A stretch of 64,000 nt of DNA from JBIQJD01 sp044507695 (GTDB lineage Bacteria > Bacteroidota > Ignavibacteria > Ignavibacteriales > Ignavibacteriaceae). The translations under genes were made by a program, and so were the position numbers. The number at the start of each line of letters is the position of its first letter. Position 1 is the first letter of the stretch. Positions 17,633 to 26,991 of this stretch are shown here, in pieces. The notes beneath the pieces are model-generated. The model ran no database searches and was not told the DNA's origin. It saw nothing but the letters and a program-made list of their open reading frames with translations. The DNA lies in the NCBI GenBank assembly GCA_044507695.1, contig JBIQJD010000004.1:186001-250000 (forward strand). The letters are read 5' to 3'.

Positions 17633-18100
17633 ATGAATTTTAGCTTACAAAAAATAACAGCTCCGTTACTGACAGAAAAAATTTCTCATTATTTATTAAA
17701 AGCCGCTTACTATTTTATAGCTATTGTTCTTATCGCCAGCGGAGTGTTAAAGATAATTGATGCCGGTTCCCTGATTGCAGCTTTAACCTCTGCGTTTCCT
17801 TTCGTTAATGAAAATATACGAATAATAATTTCTTCGCTCATTCCTTTCATAGAAGTCTTAACCGGAATTTTATTGCTGCTTGAAATAAAAAAGAAAGAAG
17901 CAATGTTAGCTGCCGTAATATTATTCGGCGCGTTTACTTTGTTTGCAGTTTATGGATTTATTTTTGGTATAGAAGGAGATTGCGGCTGCTTTGGAAATGC
18001 AGTGGAATCAAGTTTTGGGTGGGGAATGATAGTTAGGAATTTAATTTTTGCATTGATAGCTTTTTTAATTCTGATTCAAGCTAAGAGGGAAATAGTTTGA
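17633..18100 (+). CDS. MauE/DoxX-family redox-associated membrane protein
   Basis: 155-residue inner-membrane protein with four hydrophobic segments (about 22-42, 62-83, 90-112, 131-150). The GDCGCFG motif (Cys117, Cys119) between segments 3 and 4 is characteristic of MauE/DoxX-type proteins linked to disulfide formation in exported proteins; MauE is needed for maturation of methylamine dehydrogenase. A good AGGGA site precedes the ATG. It is the first gene after the palindromic operators and its stop overlaps the next start. Inference: it supplies oxidising or reducing power for the six-cysteine precursor encoded nearby. Confidence 0.75.
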   Translation: MNFSLQKITAPLLTEKISHYLLKAAYYFIAIVLIASGVLKIIDAGSLIAALTSAFPFVNENIRIIISSLIPFIEVLTGILLLLEIKKKEAMLAAVILFGAFTLFAVYGFIFGIEGDCGCFGNAVESSFGWGMIVRNLIFALIAFLILIQAKREIV

Positions 18101-20028
18101 AGGTAAAAATTAAATATATAATTTTTTCTATAATTCTTTCATTATTATTTGCAACTGCATTTATCAGAACCACTAAAATTTATAATGGTTTACAATCCAC
18201 ATGGTACTTTTATTTTTTTGCAGTTGCTTCGGTAATATTAATTATTGTGTTTATAAGTTTAATTTCTTTTAAATCTGAACGGAGAGAAATCTCTAGAAAA
18301 GTTTGGCTGAATTTAGTTGATTTATTCGTAATTCTTTTTTTAGTCTATTCTTTCTTTAGATTATTAATAACAGAAAATGAGACATTAAATAATAGTCAGT
18401 TTTTAACACTTCTTTATCTTACTCTTCTATATTTTGTTTGGAAACTGTTTCTTGAAAATAATCTTGTAAAACAGAATAAAACCATATTACCGGTTTTAAT
18501 CCTACTTTTCTTTTTTTTGTTAAGCGGACTGATAGAAGCTTTTTTAGGATTACTTCAACTTTACAATATTATTCCTGGATATATTGGAAGCTATTTTAAA
18601 GTAAACGGAACTTTTGTAAATCCGGATCACCTTGCAGGGTATTTAGCTTCAGTTATACCATTTTCATTCGGTATTTACAAATATTCAGCAATTACTTTGA
18701 GTAACGAGAAGTCTTTCTTGGGAGAAAAAAAAGCAATAATATTTTTAAAATATTTAGCTCTTATAACATTTTTAACAAGTCTGTTTATACTCCCTTCTTT
18801 AAAAATACGATCATCATGGTTAGCTGTTATAGCCGGTATTGCACTTGTATATTTTACACAGCATAGTATAAAAGAAAGAATAAATAAATCACTTAATAAT
18901 TTTATTAAAAAAGGAATAGCGATTTTATTAGTAGTTATATTGGCTATTTCTATAATAATTATTTTATATCAACTTAAGCCTGCTTCTGCAGATGGCAGAT
19001 TATTAATTTGGAAAATAACGGGCAAAATAATAAATGAAAATCCAATTTGGGGAATTGGATTTAACCGTTATGCTTCTGAATATGGCAATTATCAAGCTGA
19101 TTATTTTAATAACAATCTGAGTAATGATTATGAAAAATTATTAGCAGGAAATGTTAAGCAGGCGCATAATGAATTTATACAAATCATAGCTGAACTAGGA
19201 ATTATTGGTTTAGTGCTTTGGCTTGGAATAATAGTTTCTGCACTTTGGAAAATTAGAAATAATGATCTGCCGCCGCCGAGCAATAGCTTAGTTTTTGGTT
19301 TAAAACATTCTGCAAGGGCTTCTTTATTTTCCTTGCTTATTGTTTCAATTTTTTCATTTCCATTGCACGTTTTACCTACCTATATAAATTTTATGTTTAT
19401 GATTTCAATTTTATCTGCAGTTTCAAACATAAGGATTGTTAAGACTTTTGAAATCCCATATTACATGAAAGCAGCTGCTGCATTTGCTGCAATAATTATT
19501 CTTTTTTTGCTAATAATAAAAGATTACAAGTTTTATAACGCTTACAAAATATGGAATGACGCATACCAATTAGCTTCTCACGGTTTATATAATGACTCCG
19601 CGAAAAAATTTGAAAAGGTTTATCCTGAATTAAAAACAGAAGGTGAATTTTTATTTAATTATGGCGGCGTATTGTTGTTAAATAATAAATACAGAGATGC
19701 TGCTGTCATACTTGAAGAATCTAAAAACAATTATCTGGATCCAAAGCAATATATAAATTTAGGAATCTGTTACGAGAACTTAGACCAAGGTTATAAAGCG
19801 GAACAGCATTATAGGCATGCAATAAATATGGAGCCGAATAAAATTTTTCAAAATTATCTTTTAACGCAGTTTTATGTTAAAGGGAAAAAATATGAATTGG
19901 CAAAAATACATTGTCAAAAAATTTTGGATTTAAAAATTAAAATTGAAACTACTGCTGCACAGGAAATAAAAAAAGAAGCAGAAAAATTAATGACATTTTT
20001 GAATTATGCCGCATTAAGTGGTAATTAA
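18097..20028 (+). CDS. O-antigen ligase-like membrane protein with C-terminal TPR repeats
   Basis: 643 residues with about 11-12 membrane segments up to residue 485. The Wzy_C/WaaL-type periplasmic region has RLLIWKITGKIINENPIWGI and QAHNEFIQIIAELGIIGL (His near 356), the signature shared by O-antigen polymerases, ligases and PglL-type protein O-oligosaccharyltransferases. Residues about 490-635 contain TPR-like repeats (YNDSAKKFEKVYP, YRDAAVILEESKNN, AEQHYRHAINMEPN). Start is TTG at 18097, overlapping the mauE-like stop (TTGA), with GAGGGA 6 nt upstream. Position in a peptide gene cluster, away from LPS genes, raises the option of a protein glycosyltransferase; sequence alone cannot decide. 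Confidence 0.75.
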   Translation: MKVKIKYIIFSIILSLLFATAFIRTTKIYNGLQSTWYFYFFAVASVILIIVFISLISFKSERREISRKVWLNLVDLFVILFLVYSFFRLLITENETLNNSQFLTLLYLTLLYFVWKLFLENNLVKQNKTILPVLILLFFFLLSGLIEAFLGLLQLYNIIPGYIGSYFKVNGTFVNPDHLAGYLASVIPFSFGIYKYSAITLSNEKSFLGEKKAIIFLKYLALITFLTSLFILPSLKIRSSWLAVIAGIALVYFTQHSIKERINKSLNNFIKKGIAILLVVILAISIIIILYQLKPASADGRLLIWKITGKIINENPIWGIGFNRYASEYGNYQADYFNNNLSNDYEKLLAGNVKQAHNEFIQIIAELGIIGLVLWLGIIVSALWKIRNNDLPPPSNSLVFGLKHSARASLFSLLIVSIFSFPLHVLPTYINFMFMISILSAVSNIRIVKTFEIPYYMKAAAAFAAIIILFLLIIKDYKFYNAYKIWNDAYQLASHGLYNDSAKKFEKVYPELKTEGEFLFNYGGVLLLNNKYRDAAVILEESKNNYLDPKQYINLGICYENLDQGYKAEQHYRHAINMEPNKIFQNYLLTQFYVKGKKYELAKIHCQKILDLKIKIETTAAQEIKKEAEKLMTFLNYAALSGN

Positions 20029-20051
20029 TAACTAAATAGTTGGAGGTTCCA

Positions 20052-20360
20052 ATGGGTATTTTCTTGAAAAAACAGCGGTCCAAAGCAGCAAAAATCGCCG
20101 GCGCTGCTTTATTTGCTTTGCTTATGTTTGTAAACCTGCAGATAACAACGAATCCAAATAGCAATGGAGATATTGACCTGTTCGGGATAAATCTATCATT
20201 ATTTGTGCCCTCTATAATCGCAAGTTCTGGTGGTGGTAATGATTGTCTTAGGTGCTGGTGGGATTATTATCGTCAGGATTGTACAGTTATTGGTGGAGGG
20301 GCTTATTGTCTTTTCACTTGTGGACGACCAGCAGAAATTTATTGCCATTATACTCCATAA
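20052..20360 (+). CDS. Small six-cysteine secreted peptide precursor, NVEALA-like
   Basis: 102 residues. ATG 20052 is chosen over the in-frame TTG 20040 because GGAGG lies at 20042-20046. A basic start (KKQRSKAAK) and a hydrophobic stretch (about 14-31) resemble the leader of NVEALA-type natural-product precursors of Bacteroidota. A leader-like IDLFGINLSLFVPSIIAS (41-58) and GGG follow, then a core with six cysteines (65, 68, 77, 86, 90, 98) that could form three disulfides. The exact NVEALA motif is absent, so membership is inferred from layout. It lies 23 nt after the ligase-like gene and is flanked by redox and propeller genes. Activity unknown. Confidence 0.6.
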   Translation: MGIFLKKQRSKAAKIAGAALFALLMFVNLQITTNPNSNGDIDLFGINLSLFVPSIIASSGGGNDCLRCWWDYYRQDCTVIGGGAYCLFTCGRPAEIYCHYTP

Positions 20361-20371
20361 TTCTTATTAAT

Positions 20372-20429
20372 AAATGGGGGTTGTCAAAAAAGTTGACTCA
20401 AAATGGGGGTTGTCAAAAAAGTTGACTCA
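20372..20429. repeat. 29-bp tandem duplication between peptide and propeller genes
   Basis: Two exact 29-bp copies, 20372-20400 and 20401-20429. Each starts AAATGGGGGTTGTC and ends GTTGACTCA, with an A-run between. Each unit contains the interrupted palindrome GTCAA-(5 nt)-TTGAC. It begins 11 nt after the peptide stop. Possible roles are a transcription attenuation or processing site, a binding site, or the scar of an element whose end repeats this sequence. No good -10 follows the TTGACT of either copy. Confidence 0.85.
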
Positions 20430-20525
20430 TTTAACAAAATAGTTTTCTTTGCCTGAGTAAACTGATTTATTAGACAAAGACTTTCCAACCATCGCATTTT
20501 GGCAACCTCTAGAAAGATATAATTA

Positions 20526-21605
20526 ATGAAAAAATATTTTATTTTCCTTTTGTTATTATTAGGTTCATGCTCTCAAGAAAGATTTAAAATTGAAGAGGTA
20601 GAATTTCGACGGAACGCGGACTTAATTTTGATAAAAAAGTTAATCTATCCAAATACAGGTAAAAATTATGTTGGACTCGTAAGAGATATAGAAATTATTG
20701 AAGATAGGATTTTTATTTCGGATCGAAGTAATAATGCAATACATGTTTTTGATTTAAATCTTAAATATCTGAAAGGCAGTTCCGGAAAGGGACAAGGTCC
20801 CGCGGAATTTATGATGCCTCAATATCTTGCAAAAGATGGTAAATACTTGCTTGCTTACGGGGCAGGTGAGAACACATTAAAATATCTTGATTCAAATTTT
20901 CAGGTAATAAAAAAATTTTCACCACCTCCCGAATTTACTTCCGATCTTTCAAGTCAGCCGGTTTTTACCAAATCTGAAATTCTTATTTCTGCATTCAGTG
21001 AATTTCCTGCTGAAAAACAAAAAATTTCTCACATCAGTACTGCTTTATTGTGCAAAAAAGATGGAACGAAAATTAAAGCATTTTGCAATTTTGATAGAGA
21101 ATATGATTATAATAATTCTGCTTATTATTATATGAACCGGTATTCTTTAGTTGCAACAGGATTTAACAGATCTCTTTTTATAATCCAATCTGCCTCAACT
21201 AAATTTCATCAGTTTGACCTAATTGGCAACTATATAAAAACCCTGAGTTATAAACCTAAGTTCTATAAGAACCCACCCGATATTTCTATATCAAGATTAA
21301 GAACTATGAGCGGAGAAAAAGTGTATGAGGAGTTTATAACAAAAACAACTTTCCTTAAAAGCTTCTTTTTTGATAATGTAAATAATCTTCTTTATATCAA
21401 TTATAATAATTCGAAGAAGGAACAGCTCTACAGCAAATCGCTAACTGATGTTGAAAACTATTTGGTAGTGATCAATGAAGCTGGAAAGTGTATATATGAT
21501 GGCAGAATTGATGGATTCATGGCAGCAGTAGAAGATGGATATATATACACATTGGTTACAGAAGGAGACCTGCTAGTAATAAATAAATATCAAATAAAAT
21601 TATGA
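20526..21605 (+). CDS. 6-bladed beta-propeller lipoprotein
   Basis: 359-residue protein with lipoprotein signal LLLLLGSC (Cys15). Blade features include VRDIEIIEDRIFISDRSNNA then IHVFDLNLKYLKG, and GKGQGPAEFMMPQYLAKDG, matching the G-x-GPGEF propeller signature of the protein at 15539. It follows the peptide gene and its last bases overlap the CxxC gene start (ATGA), so the two are translationally coupled. Likely a periplasmic-face or outer-membrane lipoprotein; family members next to NVEALA peptides have no established function. Confidence 0.75.
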   Translation: MKKYFIFLLLLLGSCSQERFKIEEVEFRRNADLILIKKLIYPNTGKNYVGLVRDIEIIEDRIFISDRSNNAIHVFDLNLKYLKGSSGKGQGPAEFMMPQYLAKDGKYLLAYGAGENTLKYLDSNFQVIKKFSPPPEFTSDLSSQPVFTKSEILISAFSEFPAEKQKISHISTALLCKKDGTKIKAFCNFDREYDYNNSAYYYMNRYSLVATGFNRSLFIIQSASTKFHQFDLIGNYIKTLSYKPKFYKNPPDISISRLRTMSGEKVYEEFITKTTFLKSFFFDNVNNLLYINYNNSKKEQLYSKSLTDVENYLVVINEAGKCIYDGRIDGFMAAVEDGYIYTLVTEGDLLVINKYQIKL

Positions 21606-22144
21606 ATCAAAAAAATGTCATAACTATTTTAGTTGTAATAAATTTTATACTCTTATTATTGTATGTTTTAATGTCTAACAAACTTATTTTTACAGAAGAA
21701 AAGTTAGAACAACAAAAAGTTTTTTCTGACAAAATAGATGACTATATGTTGTCTAAAACTAGTACCGAAGGAAAATATATTTGGGATACCGGTATTTTAA
21801 CGAAATCGGAATTTATAAAAATTGAAATAACAACTCCCAAAATTTTTCTTTGGATTGATTCTATTGATTGTTCAAGATGTTATGAATTTCATTTACGACG
21901 TATAAAGAATGAATTTGGTATTAATAAAACGATTATTGTTTATAATAAAAAAATTACTTTTCTTAAATTAGATTTTAAAAATTATTATTTTATTGACAGT
22001 GATGTGAATAATAAAATTTTTTCACAATTAGTTGCACTCGTTGAACCGAATGGTAAAATAATTTACGCGGATTTTCCACAATATGCTCTATACAATTATA
22101 GTGGGAAGTTTTATGAAATTGTTGAAAGATATTTAATTAATTGA
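21602..22144 (+). CDS. Membrane-anchored thioredoxin-like CxxC protein
   Basis: 180 residues with an N-terminal membrane segment (about 7-24) and a periplasmic domain. FLWIDSIDC90-S-R-C93YEFHLRRIK fits a thioredoxin-fold active site: beta strand, CxxC, then helix. Later LVALVEPNGKIIYA resembles the cis-Pro region strands of TlpA-like proteins, though the cis-Pro itself is not clear. It overlaps the propeller gene by 4 nt. With the MauE-like protein it could form the redox pair that acts on the six-cysteine precursor. The thioredoxin assignment is inference from the motif and context. Confidence 0.55.
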   Translation: MNQKNVITILVVINFILLLLYVLMSNKLIFTEEKLEQQKVFSDKIDDYMLSKTSTEGKYIWDTGILTKSEFIKIEITTPKIFLWIDSIDCSRCYEFHLRRIKNEFGINKTIIVYNKKITFLKLDFKNYYFIDSDVNNKIFSQLVALVEPNGKIIYADFPQYALYNYSGKFYEIVERYLIN

Positions 22145-22183
22145 GTTCTTTTTATATTATGAATTATATGGTAAAATTATTTA

Positions 22184-25100
22184 ATGTCTTTACCTTCAAC
22201 ATCCATAAAACGCCCGGTTGCAATTTCAATGTTTTATATTGCTGTTGCGCTTATCGGTATTTATTCTTTCAGCAGGATTGGTGTTGATCTGCTTCCAAAT
22301 GTTAATATTCCACATCTCTTAGTTCAAACAACCTATTCAAATGCATCACCTGAAGAAATTGAAAAGCTGATAACAGAACCGCTTGAATCAGCGGCGGGAA
22401 CGGTTCCGGGAATAAAAAATGTTACTTCTGTTTCCAAAGAAGGTATATCTGTTATATCCCTGGAATTTACCTGGGGAACCAATATGGATTTTGCCCTTCT
22501 TTCTTTGAGAGAGAAACTTGATAATGTAAGATTTCTTCTGCCGCGCGAAGCAGGAAGGCCTACAATTATTAGATCAGATCCTTCCGCTTCACCGATAATG
22601 ACGCTTGTTCTTTCTTATAAAAACGAAATTTTGAAACCGGATACTCTATCTGAAAATATCTTTACTGCGAATATCAGTACAAACGAATTGCCACAAAGGC
22701 ACAAAGTCACAAAGCTGCTCGAAGAATTCCAAAGTTCAAATTTAAGATTTGTAAGTTCCTCATCTTCCGCAGAAGATATGAAAAGATTAATTGATTTAAA
22801 GGAAGCCGCACGGGTAATATTTAAACGCAGGCTTGAACAGATTGACGGAGTTGCGCAGGCTGTAATAACGGGCGGGCTGGAAAGGGAAATTCTTGTTGAA
22901 GTTAATCCGGAAAAACTCTCCGCATACAATTTGACTTTCCAGCAGATTGCTGCATCTCTGAAAGCTGCTAATGTTAATCTTCCTGCCGGTTCAATAATGA
23001 AAGGATTGTTCAGGTATTCATTGCGCACAATTGGTGAGTTCCGCAACACAAGAGAGATTGAAAAAACAATTTTAAAAAGAAACTCTGATGGCAGCGTTAT
23101 ATTTCTTTCGGATGTTGGTGTAGTTAAAGAAAGTTTCAAAGAAAGAGAAGGCTTAACAAGATTTAACGGCGCCGAAACAATCGGACTGCTTATCAACAAA
23201 GAACCTGAATCAAATACTGTAAACATTGCACTGCAGGTTAAAGAAGCGGTTAATAAAATGCAGAAAGAATATCCTGAATTTGATCTGCAGATAGTTTCAG
23301 ATTATTCAAAATTTATTGTGAACGCAATTGAAAATGTTAAGCAGGAAATTTATTACGGCGGCATTCTCGCTTTTCTTGTTCTCTTCTTTTTCCTTGCAAG
23401 CATCAGGAATGTTTTGATAATCGGAATTACAATTCCCGCTTCTCTCGTATTAACAGTTCTATTGATGTACCTGTTTGATATCAGTTTTAATATCATATCA
23501 CTGGGCGGCATCGCGGTTGGAGTTGGGATGCTGCTTGATAATTCAATAATCGTAATTGAAAATGTTTCCCGTTACCGTGAAAAAGGATTTTCAATAAGAG
23601 AAGCTTCCCTCCGCGGTTCCGCTGAAGTTGCAATGCCAGTAGCGGCGGCAACTTTAACAACAATGGCTGTATTTCTGCCGCTTGTTTTTATAAAAGGAAT
23701 AGCAGGTGAATTATTTAAAGATCAATCTATTGCGGTAGTATTTTCTCTCGCGGCTTCACTTATAACAGCTCTAACTTTAATTCCAATGCTGGCTGCAGGT
23801 AAAAAGCCCGGCATTAACTTTTCAAATCTGCGGAAAAAAATAACCGATAATAATAAGTATATAATTATTCCTCGTCCGGATAAAAATACTTTCGTTTCAA
23901 AAATTTTTTACTGGATAAAATTCCCGTTTATCTTATTACTCAAATCCGCCGCGTTAATTTTTATTCTCGTTTATGATAAGCTGCATAACATAACCGGAAA
24001 ATTATTTAGCAGCTTTTTCAATCGTGTAAATAATTACATGGAAAAAGTAATTGAGGAATATGATAAGCTTCTTGCCTGGTCCTTGAATAATCGCAAAAAA
24101 GTATTACTGCTTGCGCTGGGATTATTTATTCTTGCTGCGTTGGCTGCAATTGATATTAAAAAAGAATTTATTCCGGAAGCGCCTGAAGAAGAATTTATTG
24201 TTGAACTTGTATTTCCGAAAGGAACATCGCTTGAAGGCAATGCAGTTTTTACAGGAAAAATAGAAGATGCATTTTTAAATATTAAAGGCGTTAAAAGCAT
24301 TGTCTCAAACATCGGTCGTGTTAATGAATTTGATTTTCTTAACAAAGATCAGATATCTGTTGATAAAACAAACCTGTTAATTAAGCTTGATTCGTATGAA
24401 GAATTTTATCCTGTAAGAGAAAAGGTCCGTGCACTGCTTGAAAATGTTAAAGGTATAAATCATTCCTTTAAACATGTTGAAACAGCGTTTACCCGGCTCG
24501 TAAATCCTTCTGAAAATGATATAGTAATTAAAATAAAGAACAGGGATATTGATAAAGCTTTTGAGAAAGGAAATTCATTAATTGAAAAAATAGAAGATGA
24601 AAAGATTGTAGGCCTGGCTGATTTAAGGATGGGAATTGAAAAAGGGGAACCTGAATACAGAATTGTAATTGATCGTGAAAAATGTGTTGCGTTTGGAATG
24701 AATATAAATGATGCGGCTTCACAGATTGTTAATGTTGTTCGCGGAACAGAAGCAGCAGCATTTTCTGATTTTGATAAAAAAATTTCAATCAATATAAAAA
24801 CTGCGGAAAGTGAAAGAAATAATATTGATAAAATTCTCTCAAAGGAAATTATCTCCGGGGATAAAAAAATTCCTGTCAGGAGTCTTGTTAATTATCAACT
24901 TACTGAAAGCTATAACGAAATCTGGCGGGAAGGGCAATCAAGAACCGTTTACATTTACGCCGGGCTTGCAGGTTCAAGTATTGATAAAATTATTCCAAAG
25001 CTTAAAACAATTGCAGCGAGCCTTCCCGGTTCCCCCGGCGAAATAATAAGCATCAGCGGAGTGAATGATGAAATACAAAGCTCATTCAGCGTGTTATACA

Positions 25101-25588
25101 TTGCGCTAATCATTTCTGTTATTCTTATGTACATGGTTCTTGCCGCAGAATTTGATTCATTTCTTTTTCCGTTCATAATTATTTTTTCAATTCCGTTAGG
25201 ACTTATCGGCAGCATACTTTTACTTTATGTTTTTGGTGAAAGCTTAAGTATAATTTCAATAATGGGTTTGATAATCTTAGTAGGCATTGCTGATAATGAT
25301 GCTGTTGTAAAAGTTGAATTTATTCTCCGCAAAAGAAAAGAAGGTCTGCCGATTAACGAAGCAATTATGCAGGCTGGCAAAGACCGCTTCCGCCCGATTG
25401 TAATGAATTCATTCACCGTTATTTTTGCATTGATACCAATGATAATAGGGATCGGCGCTGCAACTCAGTTAAGAATTTCTTTATCAATAGCTTTAGCCGG
25501 CGGACTGCTGAGCGCAACATTTTTAACATTAATTATTATCCCGGTTTTATACACCTACATGGAACGGTTTTCAAGGGAAAAATTTTAA
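22184..25588 (+). CDS. RND efflux transporter, permease subunit (first)
   Basis: 1134-residue inner-membrane pump of the RND superfamily. IKRPVAISMFYIAVALIGIY opens TM1, with VDLLPNVNIPHLLVQTTYSN (33-52) after it as in HAE1/AcrB-like proteins. Two large periplasmic loops and about 12 membrane segments follow. TM4 has GMLLDNSIIVIENV, keeping one Asp of the AcrB Asp407/Asp408 pair; the second is Asn. TM10 reads GIADNDAVVKVEF, with an acidic residue where many RND pumps have Asn-Asn or Lys-Asn. An extra hydrophobic insertion lies near 570-610. Followed by the adaptor gene and a second permease; no TolC-type gene is present. Confidence 0.88.
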   Translation: MSLPSTSIKRPVAISMFYIAVALIGIYSFSRIGVDLLPNVNIPHLLVQTTYSNASPEEIEKLITEPLESAAGTVPGIKNVTSVSKEGISVISLEFTWGTNMDFALLSLREKLDNVRFLLPREAGRPTIIRSDPSASPIMTLVLSYKNEILKPDTLSENIFTANISTNELPQRHKVTKLLEEFQSSNLRFVSSSSSAEDMKRLIDLKEAARVIFKRRLEQIDGVAQAVITGGLEREILVEVNPEKLSAYNLTFQQIAASLKAANVNLPAGSIMKGLFRYSLRTIGEFRNTREIEKTILKRNSDGSVIFLSDVGVVKESFKEREGLTRFNGAETIGLLINKEPESNTVNIALQVKEAVNKMQKEYPEFDLQIVSDYSKFIVNAIENVKQEIYYGGILAFLVLFFFLASIRNVLIIGITIPASLVLTVLLMYLFDISFNIISLGGIAVGVGMLLDNSIIVIENVSRYREKGFSIREASLRGSAEVAMPVAAATLTTMAVFLPLVFIKGIAGELFKDQSIAVVFSLAASLITALTLIPMLAAGKKPGINFSNLRKKITDNNKYIIIPRPDKNTFVSKIFYWIKFPFILLLKSAALIFILVYDKLHNITGKLFSSFFNRVNNYMEKVIEEYDKLLAWSLNNRKKVLLLALGLFILAALAAIDIKKEFIPEAPEEEFIVELVFPKGTSLEGNAVFTGKIEDAFLNIKGVKSIVSNIGRVNEFDFLNKDQISVDKTNLLIKLDSYEEFYPVREKVRALLENVKGINHSFKHVETAFTRLVNPSENDIVIKIKNRDIDKAFEKGNSLIEKIEDEKIVGLADLRMGIEKGEPEYRIVIDREKCVAFGMNINDAASQIVNVVRGTEAAAFSDFDKKISINIKTAESERNNIDKILSKEIISGDKKIPVRSLVNYQLTESYNEIWREGQSRTVYIYAGLAGSSIDKIIPKLKTIAASLPGSPGEIISISGVNDEIQSSFSVLYIALIISVILMYMVLAAEFDSFLFPFIIIFSIPLGLIGSILLLYVFGESLSIISIMGLIILVGIADNDAVVKVEFILRKRKEGLPINEAIMQAGKDRFRPIVMNSFTVIFALIPMIIGIGAATQLRISLSIALAGGLLSATFLTLIIIPVLYTYMERFSREKF

Positions 25589-25642
25589 TGAACAATTAAT
25601 CCGGTTTACGGAATTAGTTTTAATTTTAAGCGGGAACCCAAA

Positions 25643-26875
25643 ATGAAAATCTCTTTTAAAACTATACTGATTGTCTTCGGTGTTCTGATTATTTCCGTTA
25701 TTGCTTTCACTCTTATCCCTGCAGATGATACAGAAGATCAATATACTGATGAATTGAATATTAATTATAATAAACTTAACGAAGTTGTTTTTGATGTAAG
25801 AACAGATCTTGTAAAAAAAGGTGATCTTGTAAAAACAATTACAGCGAACGGAATTGTGAAAGCATTCATTGAACTGGAAGTAATACCAAACATCAGCGGT
25901 TATGTTGAAGAAATAAATATTTTCAACGGCAAGCATGTAAAAAAAGGTGAAGTTCTGGTGAGGCTTGATGACAAGGAGCATCAGATAAATGTGAAAGAAG
26001 CAGAGGTAAACGTAAGCAATGCAAAAATTGAATACGGCTTTTTAAGCAAGGAAGTAGCGCAGGTAAATAATACTGCTGCAGCAGATTCAATTAATCTAAT
26101 AGTTAAAAAACTTGAGAATGATTTTAAAGAAGGAAAGATTGATGAAAAAAATTATCTCAGCAAAAAAGAAGAACTCGATCTTGCATTAATATTCACCGGT
26201 GCTAAAAGAGATGAAATAATGCTTAACAAAAGCGGATTAACAAATGCAATAAATGCTTTAAACAGGGCAAGATTAAATTTAAGCTACACAGAAATTACCG
26301 CACCATTTGGTGGCGTTATTGCCGATGCCAATCTTGTTAGAAGGCAGCGAATAAATGCTGGAGAAGCTTTATTCAAACTGCTTGATCTTTCGAGTTTCAA
26401 AATTGAAGTTGGAGTACTTGAGAATGAAGCCGCTCTTCTTAAAACCGGCAGCAGGGCTGAAATACAATTGAACGCATTGCCGGGTAAAAAATATTATGGC
26501 AGGGTTATCTACATAAATCCTTTGATAGATGCTGAAACCAAAACATGCCGCGTAACAATTCAAATCCCTAATACTGATGAGCATATAAAATCAGGAATGT
26601 TTGCTGCTGTAAAAATTGAATCGGAAATCTTATCAAACAGAATACTTATTCCACGGGAAGCACTATTAGTAAGGGATAAAAGGAATCTTGTTTTCATTGC
26701 TGAAAAATCCGGAAGTAACTCAGATCAGCATTTTGCAAAATGGCATTATGTGCAAACAGGTGAGCAGAATGAAAATTTCATTGAAATACTTGAAGGAGTT
26801 TCAGCCGGTGATTCGGTGATTGTTGAGGGGCATTACAATCTTGCACACGATGCTAAAATCCGGATCATACAATAA
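25643..26875 (+). CDS. RND efflux periplasmic adaptor (membrane fusion protein)
   Basis: 410 residues with one N-terminal membrane segment (about 8-26). The HlyD/AcrA layout is clear: a first lipoyl half-motif (NISGYVEEINIFNGKHVKKG...VLVRLDD), a short coiled-coil hairpin (about 115-215), the second lipoyl half (ITAPFGGVIADANLVRRQRI), a beta-barrel (about 245-320) and a membrane-proximal domain. It joins the inner-membrane permease to an outer-membrane channel. It sits 54 nt after the first permease and 116 nt before the second and may serve both. Confidence 0.9.
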   Translation: MKISFKTILIVFGVLIISVIAFTLIPADDTEDQYTDELNINYNKLNEVVFDVRTDLVKKGDLVKTITANGIVKAFIELEVIPNISGYVEEINIFNGKHVKKGEVLVRLDDKEHQINVKEAEVNVSNAKIEYGFLSKEVAQVNNTAAADSINLIVKKLENDFKEGKIDEKNYLSKKEELDLALIFTGAKRDEIMLNKSGLTNAINALNRARLNLSYTEITAPFGGVIADANLVRRQRINAGEALFKLLDLSSFKIEVGVLENEAALLKTGSRAEIQLNALPGKKYYGRVIYINPLIDAETKTCRVTIQIPNTDEHIKSGMFAAVKIESEILSNRILIPREALLVRDKRNLVFIAEKSGSNSDQHFAKWHYVQTGEQNENFIEILEGVSAGDSVIVEGHYNLAHDAKIRIIQ

Positions 26876-26991
26876 ATTGGAAACAGGTCTTTGATCTATA
26901 AGATCCACGGTGCGGGATGCAATGATTAGTGAAAGGCTTTCTCTCCCGGTAAAACGGGATCGAAATATCATTTCCATCTGAATAAAACTAA

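Noticed and set aside
20372..20429. Insertion sequence
   Set aside because: No transposase frame or target duplication nearby; kept only as a tandem repeat.
22615..23226. 203-codon frame on the - strand
   Set aside because: Lies wholly inside the RND permease and gives a low-complexity Ser/Leu/Phe-rich product; a shadow frame.
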